Shown here piece after piece: positions 37,401 through 49,266 of a stretch of DNA of 64,000 nucleotides (positions within the stretch are counted from its first letter, which is position 1; the number at the start of each line of letters is the position of its first letter). Source of the stretch: Liolophura sinensis (lineage: Eukaryota; Mollusca; Polyplacophora; Chitonida; Chitonidae); contig NC_088306.1 of the NCBI RefSeq assembly GCF_032854445.1, positions 6,879,924-6,943,923 on the forward strand, read 5' to 3'. The position numbers and the translations under genes are program-made. Below the pieces are notes generated by a model. That model was not told the DNA's origin and ran no database searches. It worked only from the letters and a program-made list of their open reading frames with translations.

Positions 37401-40400
37401 TATTTGATTGGTGTTTTACGCCGTAGTCAAGAATATTTCACTTATACGACGGCAGCCAGCATTATGGTGGATGGAAACCAGTCAGAGCCCGGGGGAAACT
37501 CACGACCCTCCACAGGTTGCTGGCAGACCTTCCCACCTACGGCCAGAGAGGAAGCCAGCATGAGCTGGACTTGAACTCACAGCGACCGCATAGGTGAGAG
37601 GTTCCTGTGCCATTACCTTCTGCTAGCGCGCTAACGAACTGAGCCATGGAAGAGTTGCAATGAGGAAGAGACATAAGCTCATGCAGTTGGTCTAATTAAC
37701 AAGGCCATTGTTCAGTACACACAATGTGTTCAACTTGCATACCCATGCATATGTCCCTACACCCATTACAAGGAGCAGGAAAATAAACTTTGCAATTCTT
37801 AGCTCTTATGGTATGAATTATGCGCTGCTGGTTTTACAGGTCGCTTTATCACTGAGGCACAATTTCGTGTCATCTGTCATACATTATCCTAGGCCTGTTT
37901 ATGTAAATTCATGATATGAGTACTCGGGTATACACATAGATAGTTCAAGGCATATCCGTTCTTGCTAATGAACTACATGTAAAGAATGTATTATGTCACA
38001 GGATATGATGTTTATACATGCCTATCGTGTACTTCCTGAATTCACATCCGTCACTGTGCAGTTTATAGTCATGGTAGCATTCTAAGCTGTCGCTCATGTG
38101 TAGCAAACGTACATCTCAATTAGGCAAGGTTCATCAGTATAAACATGATAAAGAGGGAAAAAACCCACAAACTAAGCCCCCCCCCCCCATCCCGAAAAAA
38201 AAAAAAACACAACAGAAGATGGTAGAGGTGTAGTTGTGATGACTATATTACCCTCTAGTCACAGTAATACATCAGTCTGAAATGAGAGTGACTTATCTGT
38301 TTCTACCAGACATAATAGAACTGTACCAGTCAGCTGGAAAAATAGATGTACATGTAGGTTTTTATTGTGGGACATCAGTAGAGGTAATTTAACACCTGAT
38401 AGGGGGAAGTCTGCAGGGTTTCACGCGTGACTGACTTCAGCAGTTCATTTAACTGCTTAGAGATTTTTTTTTTCCTTAACAGGTTTTTCCAAAAAAACTG
38501 AGAGATAGAGGCTTACATATATGTAATGACTGCACAATGATTGATGACTTTCTTGTGTTGTAGAAATGTACTTTTAGAAGATTCTGTGTAACAGAGCTAT
38601 AGGTTTAGCCAGTGAGGTGTCTTATTGTCTTGGATACACTCTATTCTGACAAAATTAATACGGGGAGATAGGTAAAAATAAGAGATGAGACAGCATGATT
38701 TCATCCTGGTTATTAAAATGGCTGTTCTGGCCACGTTTGAACAGAGCTCCATGACATATACATGTAGGTTACTGTCTTTACTAAATGGTGTTTATGATGC
38801 TACCGATATGCTCATATGTACGATTCCATGCTGAGGGCGTCTCACACTCGGTCATTGAAAACTAAGATGAACAAGTTTCCACTGTGTACTGTGACGAAGT
38901 GTGTGACATGTGTCTTGAGCGGCATTCATGAGCATCAGTTTGACATTTCAACTTCTTGAAATTGTTCAGAGTACAGTAGAAGATTTGTAAAATTCAGCAA
39001 ATTGCACTGTGTGAATGCGTTTTATGAAATAGAGCGTGTTCTATTTTGACTCGTCATGAAAGTTGAACTTCATACATCGATGTGACATGTTGAACCATAT
39101 GTGCACGGCTCTGAGACAGACTGGGTGCGTACATGTAAATATAGTTACATTAAAATGAAGTAAATGAGCTTGTCATTTACTAAATGAGCTTGTCATTTAC
39201 AAGAATAGACACTAATCAAAGAATTCTCTTTTTTTTTTGTGTGTGTATGTCTGTGTCTGATTCTGTGTGGTCTACACATGATCCCCATTTGCAATACATG
39301 GAAACCCTTTGTTCATTTGCTCTCCGTGGCCTAGTGGGTAGCACGCTAGCGTAGAGCAGTGGCCCAGGAGCTAGCCTCTCACAAATGTGATTGCTGTAAG
39401 TTCAAGTTGAGCTTATGCCAGCTTCCTCTCTCATTCCACGTGGGCAAGTCTGTCACCAACCTGCGGATGCTTTTCGGTTTTCCCGGGTTCTGCTGGGTTT
39501 CCTTCTAGCATAATGCTGAAATTTTCTCGAGTATGGTCTCAAAACTCCAATTAAGTAACTATTTGCCAGTCCTAGCATTTTGTTGCTGAAGGAGATTCGT
39601 TACAGCATCTTGACACTAAAAGCACTAGTATTAAATGTGATACATATAAATACTGTTAAGTACCATAATTAAGTGCACCATAAAAAGTGTTGTACTTTTA
39701 TCTGCTCCACTTATAAATTCCACAATGTATTGGTTGAATTATGGCATAAAACACCAATCAAATAACTAACTTTATTTTATGTAGGTGATAACACTTTATC
39801 CAGATTCTCATACAAGTATTTTCCTGTTTTAGAGAAGTCTTGACCCAGATTTGGGCCTGAGTTGATAAATTGAGGTGGGCTGTAGCATGTTTAATGCCAT
39901 TGTTCTGTAAATTCATGTAACATCCAGGTATATACCTGTACATTTTAATATATGCTACATGTACGTAAACATACATATAATCAGTTGTCAGATCACATCA
40001 GGTGTATTACAGGTAGGCTAGCGTACACTGTAGCTGACCAGGTGTTCTCAAGCTATCAACACCTGTTTTGCTATTCTGCCTGACCTGCCTGATGCACACA
40101 TGTACACCTGCCTAATTGTATCCAAGTTAAAGGCTAGCAGTGTTTTTTTCTTCTTCCTTGAGATGCTATGATATTTTTATCATATATATACCTAACTTAC
40201 ATGCTTACTTAAGTACTCCTTGACATTTTTACCACAATCTTTGTTTGCATTGTTACATGCAAATGTACATCTGGCCCAGGGATCGCGGCTTCAATCAGAA
40301 TTTCCAATCACATTAAAATTGTTGTTTCTTATGTTACAGTGTCCAAATTTTGCATCACAACATAAATTCTGGGTACGTTATTGTGCAACAAATATCAGCA

Positions 40401-43400
40401 AAAATAACGCAAAGAAACACACAAAATTTATTGATTGAAGTTTTAACTTTAATCCAAGTTTACGTCTTGACCTCAGGGCCTAGGGCGCATTGCATGGCTG
40501 AATGTTCTTTAATAAATATTGCATTTCATCTAAAGTTTAGAATTTTTCGAGTGGCACTTTTTCTTGATTATGACTAATTCAATGACATATCAGGGCTACT
40601 TTAGAGTGTTTTGTAGTTCGATTATTAAATTTCTTATCAGCAAAACTTACCACTTCAAAAGTATCACTTTAAAGCATCTATGCGCTTCTGGGGGGGTGGG
40701 GGGGGGGGGAATACAGTAACTGACTACAAATATTGCCATCGTGAAGGTTTTTTGTAAACTACAAATGATCATCTTCCCATATCATGAAATGTCTTCCACT
40801 GAAGTAAAAGTGTCATTTTATTTTGATTTTTATATCTCCCGTGTTTAAAATTTTTGATATATGTGTATTTAGTGTTATCAGAGACTTTAAGGTACATAGA
40901 CACACTTGTAAGGGGGGCGTGTCAATTTGACCCAGAAAGCAGCAAGAGGTAAAAACATACAGTATATGTAAGGTACAACTTTTGTCACGTTTGTGAGAGG
41001 TACACACAGGCTATAAGCTGTGCAGACACTTATTTAAATAGCTGTATTTACAAACGTATATTGGGTAAGTATATCTCAGTTTTTGGGCTTAAATTGTGAT
41101 GACTCAAGGTATTAGGAACCATTATTTTGGAGGCTTATTTTTTTCTTATTTAAAGCTTTTTCTTGTATTTGTTTGTTTTTTTGGCATGTTTTGTAACATT
41201 TTGTAAAAACTTTTGTTAATCACCAGAGATGTTCACTTTGTCATGCGGTAGTATTCTCAGCTTTTTCCAAAAAAACATTGCTACACCAAAGTCTGTTGTT
41301 GAGACAATATGAAAAGGCATAATGACTTCCGACTTTTTTTTGGCTGTATATCACCTGCATTTCGTTTTGTTTGCTGTATATCTTGAACCGTTTCAGCTAC
41401 GAAAGCACTTTTTTTTCAGTGGAAGTTATGCATACACTTATTATGAAAATGATACTAAAAATGATATGTTTATGTCATTAAAGATGCCAACTTCATAAAA
41501 CTGTGGTAATTATTTCTCTAAACCTCAAGACCGTAGTTCTCGCAGAATGGTTAAAAATGTTGGTTGAAATGTTGAAAAGGTTAAAGAATTAGAGTACATT
41601 CTCTTGTGACAAGAGTTTGTGACTGTTAATACTCTAATGTCACCGTGTATTTCTACACAGCAATCTGTAGATAGCCTACAATTTTATCCATGACTACAAA
41701 GTTTCTCATTTTGCATGATTTTGGGAGTTCTGAGAAAAAGGTATTTTAAGATTAGTTTGGAAGGTGGGATGATGTCACAAACATCATTAGTATCAACTCC
41801 TTATTTAATATGTTATGACCTTGATATGCCCCCATAAATGACTTCTACATAAATACATTTATACATGTGTACGTCATCTTGTATTATCCTTCAATTGATT
41901 GAGCAGATCTGCAGGCACAGGAAGCTAGTGTAGTTATGGTGTACACATATAAGCCAGAGGATTTGAATTATTTTTACATAACATATTACATGCGCTACCA
42001 AATTTTTCTTCTTTTTTTGTTACCGACCGATGTGGAATATGAAGGGAGTTAATTATTATATTTTTTTTTACAAACCAAGGCAAATTCTGTGTCAAAATGT
42101 GTAATAATATATAGATTTCTGTAAGTATTCACTTCACAGTTTTACTTTTCCTTTTTGCAAGTTTGCAGGGTGTGTATATAAGCATGTTCTGAAGGCATTA
42201 TTCTGTGTGGACTGCTAAAATTATACTTTTTGGAAGCCCTGAAATTGGCCAATCCATCCAGAGAAGATTTGTCTCCAAAATCAAGTAAAAAATCTACATA
42301 AATTGCACTGACTGTTACTCTTTTACATGCATATGCAAAAAAAAGTTGAGGAATTACCGTACCGTTGTTTGTGATGTAGCATATAAATCAAAACATCACA
42401 GTTCAAAATATCAAACTATCACACATTGAGAAAATCGAAAGTTTCAACGTGTTAATGAGAGTAACCCGAAACAGCAGCTGTTTCCGCTGAGGTCACAGGA
42501 ACACTGTTTTACATTTTATGTTCATGGGGGGCGAATCACATGACAGTGTAAAAATTCCAGATTAAACGATGATTTATAGAACTACTGGGTACCTCAGAAA
42601 CTATGGTGTGGCTGTTTAGGTCACTTTCCATCCGTCTTCCATAAACAACCAAGATTGTATAATTTGTTTTCCCTGATTTTAAGCTCATTGTTTGAAGCAA
42701 TAGCAAGTGTGTGTTTAAGCGATTTTGCATACACGTATTTAAGTCAACGTGGGGTTCCGTGACTGAGGCATTTTGTGTGCCAGCATGACACAGTGACTCA
42801 GGAGTCTCTCACCAATGACGCAGGCGCTTTGGTTTCAAACACAAATGGAGTACAACAAAAAAAAAATACAAGTCAAAGAATTGTGCTTTGAACTGCCTCT
42901 CTTAATATCGGACTTTCAGGATGATGCTTTTGTCTGCAGGGTTAATAGGACGTGCAGGAAGGTTAAACAAAAAAACGGTTCCTGGGCCCACTTGTCTGAA
43001 GCCCTCTTAAGTTAAAAGGAGCGTGTATTAACTGTAATGGTGATGTAAGGCTTCATTGTTGGCTGTTAACATGGTAATAAAGTTCACCTAAGAGGGTTTT
43101 ATGTTAAGGGCAAAGGTGGGTGGGGGGAGGCATGATGATTGCATGTACACGAAGTAAAGAACAAAAACCAGCATTGTCATTGCAGTTGAGAGTTACATGT
43201 ACTGTGCTAATCACTGCCAATGTGATCATAAACCGTGGATGTGTGTTGTTACATTAAAGACTGGTGTTGGAACCATGTTTTTTTTAAGTATTGAGATCTG
43301 CAGTGAATAAAAGATGATGAAAAGAGTGCACATCAGATATTGTAGGCCTGCATTTCATTTTTGATGCATAGCTGACAAATGTCAAAACCCATTCAATCGA

Positions 43401-46400
43401 GCTAGTGTTTTTAACATTCGTTATGTTATCTTCTGTGAACTTTGTCTGGCTCCAAATAGTTTGTACCATGGTATATGCCCAGGGGTGACATACATTTGAC
43501 TTGTTTACAGCTGTAGTGTCCCTTGAAATGCATGTACCGTAGGTTGGGTGAACATTGTGTTGGGTGTCCCAGGGTTCCAGAAGCTTGAAAATAGGTGTCA
43601 TGCATGGCTGAAAACATTCATTTGCAGAAAGTGATAAGACCCGACCATATTGTTTATGCTATGTAATCTAGCTTTGTGCAGTATTTACAGTGTATGTATC
43701 TCTTTCTCAGTGTTTTTCAAGCTTCAGATTCATGTTTCTTTGTGTACTTTGGAGAGTGTGCAAGGGCAATACATTGTGTCATGTCCTTCAGTCTGACCTC
43801 CTTTTTGATTGACAGGTAGAACAGACGTACCCGGGTTTCGCATACGACTTTGTCAAGGGTCTGCTTCTTAAGGCGGGACTTCAGGGTCAGATTGACATGT
43901 GTGAGAGTCTGTTAAGGCTGGAGGGCCTGAACGAGTCCGATGGTAAGACACCACACTTAACATGGTGAACAACTCAGCTGTCCCTGCAAGACCTGCTTTC
44001 ATGTATATGTTGTACAAGCCTGGAAATAATTTTTGAGATGGTGCAGGACATAATCACATATATTACAACTCTTCACATTAATATTAAAGATCTACATGTA
44101 CCCAACAGTTCGCCGCTGTCAGCGTACTATTTGACGCAGGACATTATCCTTGTCCATCTGCTTATTTCGAATTGGAGCAGAGTGGCAAATTGGTTTTGTT
44201 TCTTTATCTATAAATTGCAAGGATATGCACCCGTAGACAAGATGGAGATTCAGTCCAGGTGTTGGACATGCAATTGTAGATATTTCCACTCTCATGCTCA
44301 CTGCATGTGGGACCTTGTTGACTAGAAGAGCTCAACGGCACTCATTTGCGAACTCGTTTGTCGGGTATCATTTGTCTCCACCTCCCCCAGCCCAATACAG
44401 GACTGGTTGTCAGTAACTTGCCAATGGACAGTGGTTTTTCCCAGGTACTCCAATTTTCTTTACCCGTAACACTGACGGCAGTAGTGAAAGTGAAAAATTT
44501 GATCATGGCGTCGAACGACAATTAAACAAATAATTAAATGCGTCTGATCATGCCACCTGTATATGGCACCTTAACGGGTCACTTTCATTGTACAAGTGCT
44601 ACATTTTTGCTTGACAGATCAAATGTTCACTAGACTAAACTGCAAGAAAACATGTCTGATTTGGCAAAAGATCAACTCCCATACCAATTAGTTGACATTA
44701 ATCAAATTCAACTATCGTGGCTCACTATCATGTTTTTAGTGGATGGTTCTGCCGTAGGCTAACGTCCAGATGTCATGTAATTTACCCCAGGGCACTCAAT
44801 TTTCCATCACCCATAAAACTGACTGCATCTTATACGAAATATTCTTGACTTTGGCACCTCGGCAAGTCAAGTTGACTTGCAGAGGTTAACTCTGCCTCAG
44901 TCTGTTTTTATGACCACTTTAATATTATCTTCCAAAAATGTTGCATGTACATCATTTGTGTACATCACATGTAGGAAAGCTTGTCAGTAACTTGTCAAAG
45001 GTTGTGGGTTTTATCCTGTTTACTTGCGGCACGCAGGTTTCCTCCAGCCTCCACCACTACCGTTGTATAAATATCTGGCATTAAGACAACAATCAAATAA
45101 ATGTATCAGGGGTCTACTTGGTTGAGAGGGTTAGCACACCAGCGCGGAGTAATGACCCAGGAGCCTCTCGCCAATACGGTCACTGTGACTTCAACTCTGC
45201 TCAGTTTCCATCCACCAAGATGCTGGCCGTCGTCGTATAAGCGAATTTTTCTTGAGTGTGGCACAAAACACCAATTAAACAAAAAAATATCTAAATCGAT
45301 GTATGAAAGTAAATATATGCTTTCACTTTGCTGTCCAGATTTGACATGTTTAAAACATGTACATCAAAATGCTGAACACACGTGTCTTTGCTTTGTTGAA
45401 AAACACTAAAAAGCAGTAACAGTGCATGCTTCTGTACACAGACTTGCGTATCAGTCGACCCGAGCAAGCATTCCAAGAACTGAACTTGAGGGCACAGAAA
45501 CTGAAGAGGATTCTGAGCCGAATTCCTGACCAGATCACAAACAGGAGAGAGTTCCTAGAAACCATCAAGTAAGTAGTCACTTGCCAGATCACAAACAGGA
45601 GAGAGTTCCTAGAAACCATCAAGTATGTAGTCACTGACCAGATCACAAAAAGGAGAGAGCTCCTAGAAACCATCAATTTGTCACTGACCAGATCGCAAAC
45701 CGGAGAGAGTTACTAGAAACCATTAAGTAAGTCGTCACTGGTCAGATCACAAACAGGAGAGAGTTCCTAGAAGCCATGAACTAAGTCATCACTGGCAAGA
45801 TCACAAACAGGAGAGAGTTCCTAGAAACCATCAAGTAAGTCGTCACCGGTCAGATCACAAGCTGGAGAGAGTTCCTAGAAACCATCAAGTAAGTCGTCAC
45901 TGACCAGATCACAAACAGGAGAGAGTTCCCAGAAACCATCAAGTAAGTCGTCACTGGCAAGATCACAAACAGGAGAGAGTTCCTAGAAACCATCAAGTAA
46001 GTCGTCACTGGCAAGATCACAAACAGGAGAGAGTTCCTAGAAACCATCAAGTAAGTCGTCACCGGTCAGATCACAAGCTGGAGAGAGTTCCCAGAAACAA
46101 TGAAGTAAGTAGGAAACCATCAAGAAATTTACATGTAAGTAGGCAGTGACTATGGCGCATATAGGAGAACCTAACAATTTCAGGATATTTTGCAATGTTG
46201 GATAATTGGATTTCACCTAAAATTTAGTCTGTAAGAAGCACATAATGATCTTACAGGAAAACTATACCTTTGATGCCAATACTTAAGACTCTTATACTTC
46301 ACAAAAGAAACTCTTAGTTGGTCCTGTAAGGTAGGTGAATCAATGAGAATCAAACAAAATGTGTCGCTTGAGAAATGACAGACTTTAGGTGAAATAGGGT

Positions 46401-47504
46401 ATTTAGGTGAAATAGGGTATTTAGGTGAAATAGGGTATATCCTGTTTGTTTGGATATAGCTGTAGTTAGAGGTATAAATGTGTCAACAGCAGAGGTGTCC
46501 TCGTTCACAAAAATTTATGTATGTATAGGTCATGTAAATTTGAGTGATACACGTCAGTGGGATGAAATTAGTTTGTGCTGTTTTTTGCTGGGCCTGCCAT
46601 GTTTCCACCACCCATATAAATAACCAAACCACTGTATGAAGAGAACAAATTGTACGACATTAAACATGAAATAAATAAACGTTTTTTCCCTTTTTTTCTT
46701 TTCAGAGAAATTGCCAGTGCAATAAAGTATCTTCTAGATGCTGTAAATAATGTCATCAACCACATACCATTGCATGAAAACAAACAGGTAAGTCATACAG
46801 ATAAAATTCGGTGGGAAAAAATATATATAAAATGTAATCTGTTATTTGCAATTTAATGTATACATGTAGAAAGGCATGTTAAAATATAAGCTTCTTGTAC
46901 AAAATTGGGGCCTCCGTGGCTCAGTCGGTTAGCGCGCTAGCGCAGTGTAATGACCCAGGAGCCTCTCACCAAGCGACCTGTGAGTTCAAGTCCAGCTCAT
47001 GCTGGCTTCCTCTCCGGCCGTAAGTGGGAAGGTCTGCCAGCAACCTGTGGATGGTCGTGGGTTTCCCCCGGGCTGTGCCCGGTTTCCACCCACCATAATG
47101 CTGGCCGCCGTCGTATAAGTGAAATATTCTTGAGTATGGCGTAAAACACCAATCAAAAAAAAAAAAAAAAAAAAAAAAATCTTGTACAAAATTCATGATG
47201 TAAAGTTGAACTTTGTTGTGTAAAAAGTCATGCTTGAGTATAAAAAATGCATGTCTTGAGTTGAAATTACTTGTCTAAAAATGTGATGTGTTGCGATGCT
47301 GTGTTATTTCACAGGGTGCCAAATGTAAATTTTTGTTAATTTTTCAGAAATTAGAACACAGAAAGCGAGAATTTGTCAGGCATTCCAAGCGATTCAGTGA
47401 CACATTGAAGGAGTTTTTTAAGAAGAGCCAGTAAGTATTGTTGTGATACCTCAACATGATTTACAATAGAAACAATTCATATCACACATGTGTGTATGCA
47501 TTTG

Positions 47505-47544
<40 letters not shown>

Positions 47545-49266
47545 CATATATGGGGCCTCCGTGGCTCAGTTGGTTAGCACGTTAGCGCAGCGTAATGACC
47601 CAGGTGTCTCTCACCAATTCGGTCACTGTGAGTTCAAGTCCAGGTCATGCTGGCTTCCTCTCCGGCTGTATGTGGGAAGGTCTGCCAGCAGCCTGCGGAT
47701 GGTCGTGGGTTTCCCCTGGGCTCTGCCCGGTTTCCGCCCACCATAATGCTGGCTGTCGTCGTATAAGTGAAATATTCTTGAGTACGGCGTAAAACACCAA
47801 TCAAAAAAAAAATATATATGTTCATATATATATACCTGTATATGTAAGTGGAGGGGGAGCCTCCGTGGCTCAGTTGGGTAGCACGCTAGCACAGTGTAAT
47901 GACCCAGGAGCCTCTCAATACGATTGCTGTGAGTTCAAGTCCAGCTCATGCTGGCTTCCTCTCAGGCCATACGTGGGAAGGTTTGGCAACAAACTGTGGA
48001 TGGTCATGGGTTTCCCACGTGGCTCTGCCCAGTTTCTTCCCACCATAATACTGGCCGCTGTCGTATAAGTGAAATATTCTTGAGTACGGCATAAAACACC
48101 AATAAAATAAATAAATAAATGTATATATAAGATGGTCTTGAATAGTTAACTTGATCTGGTCACCCAGACATTTTTCTTATATTCATTATGCGGAGATTAG
48201 ATCATAGAAATCAACTGGACGTTAAAGGAAATGTTTTAGATGTAGTTTCTTACATGTGGTATGAATAGATGTGGTGTTATTTTCCAAAAAACTATCATTT
48301 CACTCATAGACATGGCCTCAATCCTAAAATAAAAGTGTGTGGTGTTTACCAAAGTAAATTCGATAAATCTGGTACTGTTACATTATACGGATAGTACTGA
48401 CCTGGGAATCACAAAGCGATTTTAGACTTAAGTCAAAATTTTTGGCCTGTTATTGCACAACAGATTTCAGCTAGAATGATGGGAAGGAACTTAACAAATT
48501 GAATGATTAAGGTTTTGACTATGACCTAAGATTGCTTTATGATCCCAAGGCCTTGATCTCTAAATCAGTTGCCCTGTTTGTGGGGCCTTGCTGACATTCT
48601 GTGTTTTACTACACTGGTCTGGCAGCTTAATATTACAGTCTAATGTTCATTAAAGACTAGTTGTCTTCCACCAGTAGGATGTTAATTTCAGTATGTCAGG
48701 CGTGGGAAGGTTCGTCAGCAACTTGCCAAAGGGTAGTGGTTTATAACTGGTACAACCATTTTTGCCCCACAGAAAACTGGCTACTGTTGGATAAATAAAA
48801 TAATGATTGTTGGGTTTGATTATTGTTATATATATATTTGAATTTGTTAGTTTAATACTTGATGGCGGTCAGTTTTATGGGTGGAAAAAACTGAACTGCG
48901 CGGAGTAAATCATCGACTTCTGGCAAGTTACTGACAGACTTTTCAACACACTGTCACATACAGATACACACGTACACACCATATTGGTGAATGAAAAGTC
49001 GTGTTCAACAAATACACAATGCACAAAAAAGGCCCACACAGTTTTTTGTCAACCACTTCAATACCACCAAGGCATCACTCTTATTTGGAAAATCCGCAAA
49101 TTTCCTGTTCATGGCCAAAGTACATGTATGACATTAAACAACATTGAATCTAAGAATGTTTCTTGTGTTTTTTTGTTTTGGCAGGTCCCGAGATGTGTTT
49201 GTTAGTGCAAATTACCTGGTCAACCAAACAAACATGATACTGAAGGAAGTAAAGAATGTTTCTTGA
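34409..49266 (+). CDS. PDCD10: PDCD10 / CCM3 orthologue, complete, seven coding exons
   Basis: Adaptor protein of STRIPAK and GCKIII-kinase (MST4/STK24/25) complexes and of the CCM complex; acts in Golgi positioning, junction and cell-survival signalling. Coding exons: 34409-34480, 36625-36678, 43816-43942, 45442-45568, 46706-46787, 47348-47430 and 49185-49266. All introns are GT-AG and phases close to 208 residues (human about 212). Residues 1-84 form the N-terminal dimerisation part ([37 protein letters not shown]). From about 90 on is the FAT-homology helical domain: [54 protein letters not shown], and [16 protein letters not shown] near the end. These match the human order block by block. 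The start is ATG 34409, just inside an acceptor at about 34370, so an upstream 5' UTR exon is likely. The introns hold many SINEs, a 200-N gap, and an unusual tandem copy of the exon 4 end. Confidence 0.95.
35165..35235 (+). repeat. R6 dispersed repeat, copy 1
   Basis: AATTAGCATCAAGCAAAATC, then TCTCCTGAAAAATTCTAAAC and TTTAGAAATACAGTAATG. Related to 46340-46400 (+) and 40505-40590 (-). Confidence 0.5.
35431..35518 (+). repeat. 29-bp tandem repeat, three copies, PDCD10 intron 1
   Basis: Unit like TTTAAGCCAGCCTTGCCAAA followed by ACAATTTTG. Confidence 0.75.
36225..36424. other. Assembly gap, 200 N
   Basis: Exactly 200 N in PDCD10 intron 1, probably a placeholder length. No PDCD10 exon is missing here because the phases close without one. 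Confidence 0.99.
37130..37280 (+). repeat. R5 dispersed repeat, copy 1 (PDCD10 intron 2)
   Basis: Blocks ATCCTAGTGGGAAAATG, TATACCTCACAAAATGCACC and TTTTGGGGACAAATTTTTAG recur near 51330 and 61760. Unclassified. Confidence 0.55.
37396..37650 (-). mobile_element. SINE, full length
   Basis: TTGGTGTTTTACGCCGTAGT, GCATTATGGTGGATGGAAAC and AACGAACTGAGCCATGGA. Confidence 0.9.
39320..39556 (+). mobile_element. SINE, nearly full length, diverged
   Basis: TCTCCGTGGCCTAGTGGGTA, GCACGCTAGCG, and tail TCTCGAGTATGGTCTCAAAA. Confidence 0.8.
40505..40590 (-). repeat. R6 dispersed repeat, copy 2
   Basis: Inverted relative to 35165-35235: AAAGTTTAGAATTTTTC followed by TTTTCTTGATTATGACTAAT. Confidence 0.45.
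42160..42370 (+). repeat. R7 dispersed repeat, copy 1
   Basis: GTTTGCAGGGTGTGTATATA, TTCTGAAGGCATTATTCTG, AAAATTATACTTTTTG, TTTGTCTCCAAAATCAA and AAATTGCACTGACTGTT. The first half recurs at 63205-63300, the second at 63890-64000. Confidence 0.65.
44390..45105 (+). mobile_element. Three tails of the second SINE family in PDCD10 intron 3
   Basis: Near 44400-44535 (TTGTCAGTAACTTGCCAATG, CATGGCGTCGAACGACAATT), 44735-44860 (CACCCATAAAACTGACTGCA) and 44975-45105 (TTGTCAGTAACTTGTCAAAG). They suggest a distinct family with CAGTAACTTGCCAA in place of the GCAACCTGCGG block. Confidence 0.6.
45108..45288 (+). mobile_element. SINE with internal deletion
   Basis: Head GGGTCTACTTGGTTGAGAGG joins the 3' part (GATGCTGGCCGTCGTCGTAT) with about 80 bp missing between. 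Confidence 0.8.
45528..46113 (+). repeat. 54-bp minisatellite made from the PDCD10 exon 4/intron 4 junction
   Basis: Eleven units of about 54 bp. Unit 1 is the real exon end (41 nt coding for [14 protein letters not shown]) plus 13 nt of intron. The next ten lie in the intron. Eight of the eleven units keep AAGTAAGT, one has AAGTATGT, and two have lost the GT. Units 6-7 and 10-11 share the same variants (GGCAAG then ACAAGCTGG), which suggests later duplication of blocks. Read through in frame, the first intronic codon after ATC AAG is TAA. Confidence 0.93.
46335..46440 (+). repeat. R6 copy 3 with internal 18-bp tandem repeat
   Basis: GAGAATCAAACAAAATGTGT matches R6. Its end then expands into three copies of TTAGGTGAAATAGGGTAT (46385-46438). 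Confidence 0.6.
46545..46680 (+). mobile_element. Second SINE-tail family, fragment
   Basis: CCATGTTTCCACCACCCATA and TACGACATTAAACATGAAAT, just before PDCD10 exon 5. Confidence 0.45.
46907..47179 (+). mobile_element. Young full-length SINE with perfect target-site duplication
   Basis: Ends in poly-A of over 20 bases. Flanks TCTTGTACAAAATT at 46893-46906 and 47180-47193 are identical. In PDCD10 intron 5. Confidence 0.96.
47552..47812 (+). mobile_element. Young full-length SINE inside an AT microsatellite
   Basis: Flanked by ATATATATGTTCATATAT on both sides (18 bp). Close to the family consensus. In PDCD10 intron 6. Confidence 0.95.
47856..48119 (+). mobile_element. Full-length SINE, 40 bp after the previous one
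   Basis: GGAGCCTCCGTGGCTCAGTT to AATAAAATAAATAAATAAAT. Flanks TGTATATGTAAG and TGTATATATAAG are a probable target-site duplication. Confidence 0.92.
48690..48960. mobile_element. Second SINE-tail family, one plus and one minus piece
   Basis: Plus piece at about 48690-48810 (GTCAGCAACTTGCCAAAGGG); minus piece at about 48845-48960 (GATGGCGGTCAGTTTTATGG, CTTCTGGCAAGTTACTGACA). Confidence 0.55.

Larger units (their letters stand above)
37651..43815. other. Long PDCD10 intron 2, rest
   Basis: Beyond the SINE at 39320, R6 and R7 there are poly-C (38178-38190) and poly-G (40690-40710) tracts, a doubled 20-bp unit at about 39160-39200 (TAAATGAGCTTGTCATTTAC) and a SINE head scrap at 42751-42830. No coding exon seen. 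Confidence 0.5.

Noticed and set aside
43284-43617. 105-residue minus-strand frame in PDCD10 intron 2
   Set aside because: No recognised domain, splice context or repeat relation; length is within chance.
46907-48119. SINE-derived frames reading [13 protein letters not shown] and similar
   Set aside because: The same peptide recurs in every SINE copy of the same strand; it reflects the repeat, not a gene.
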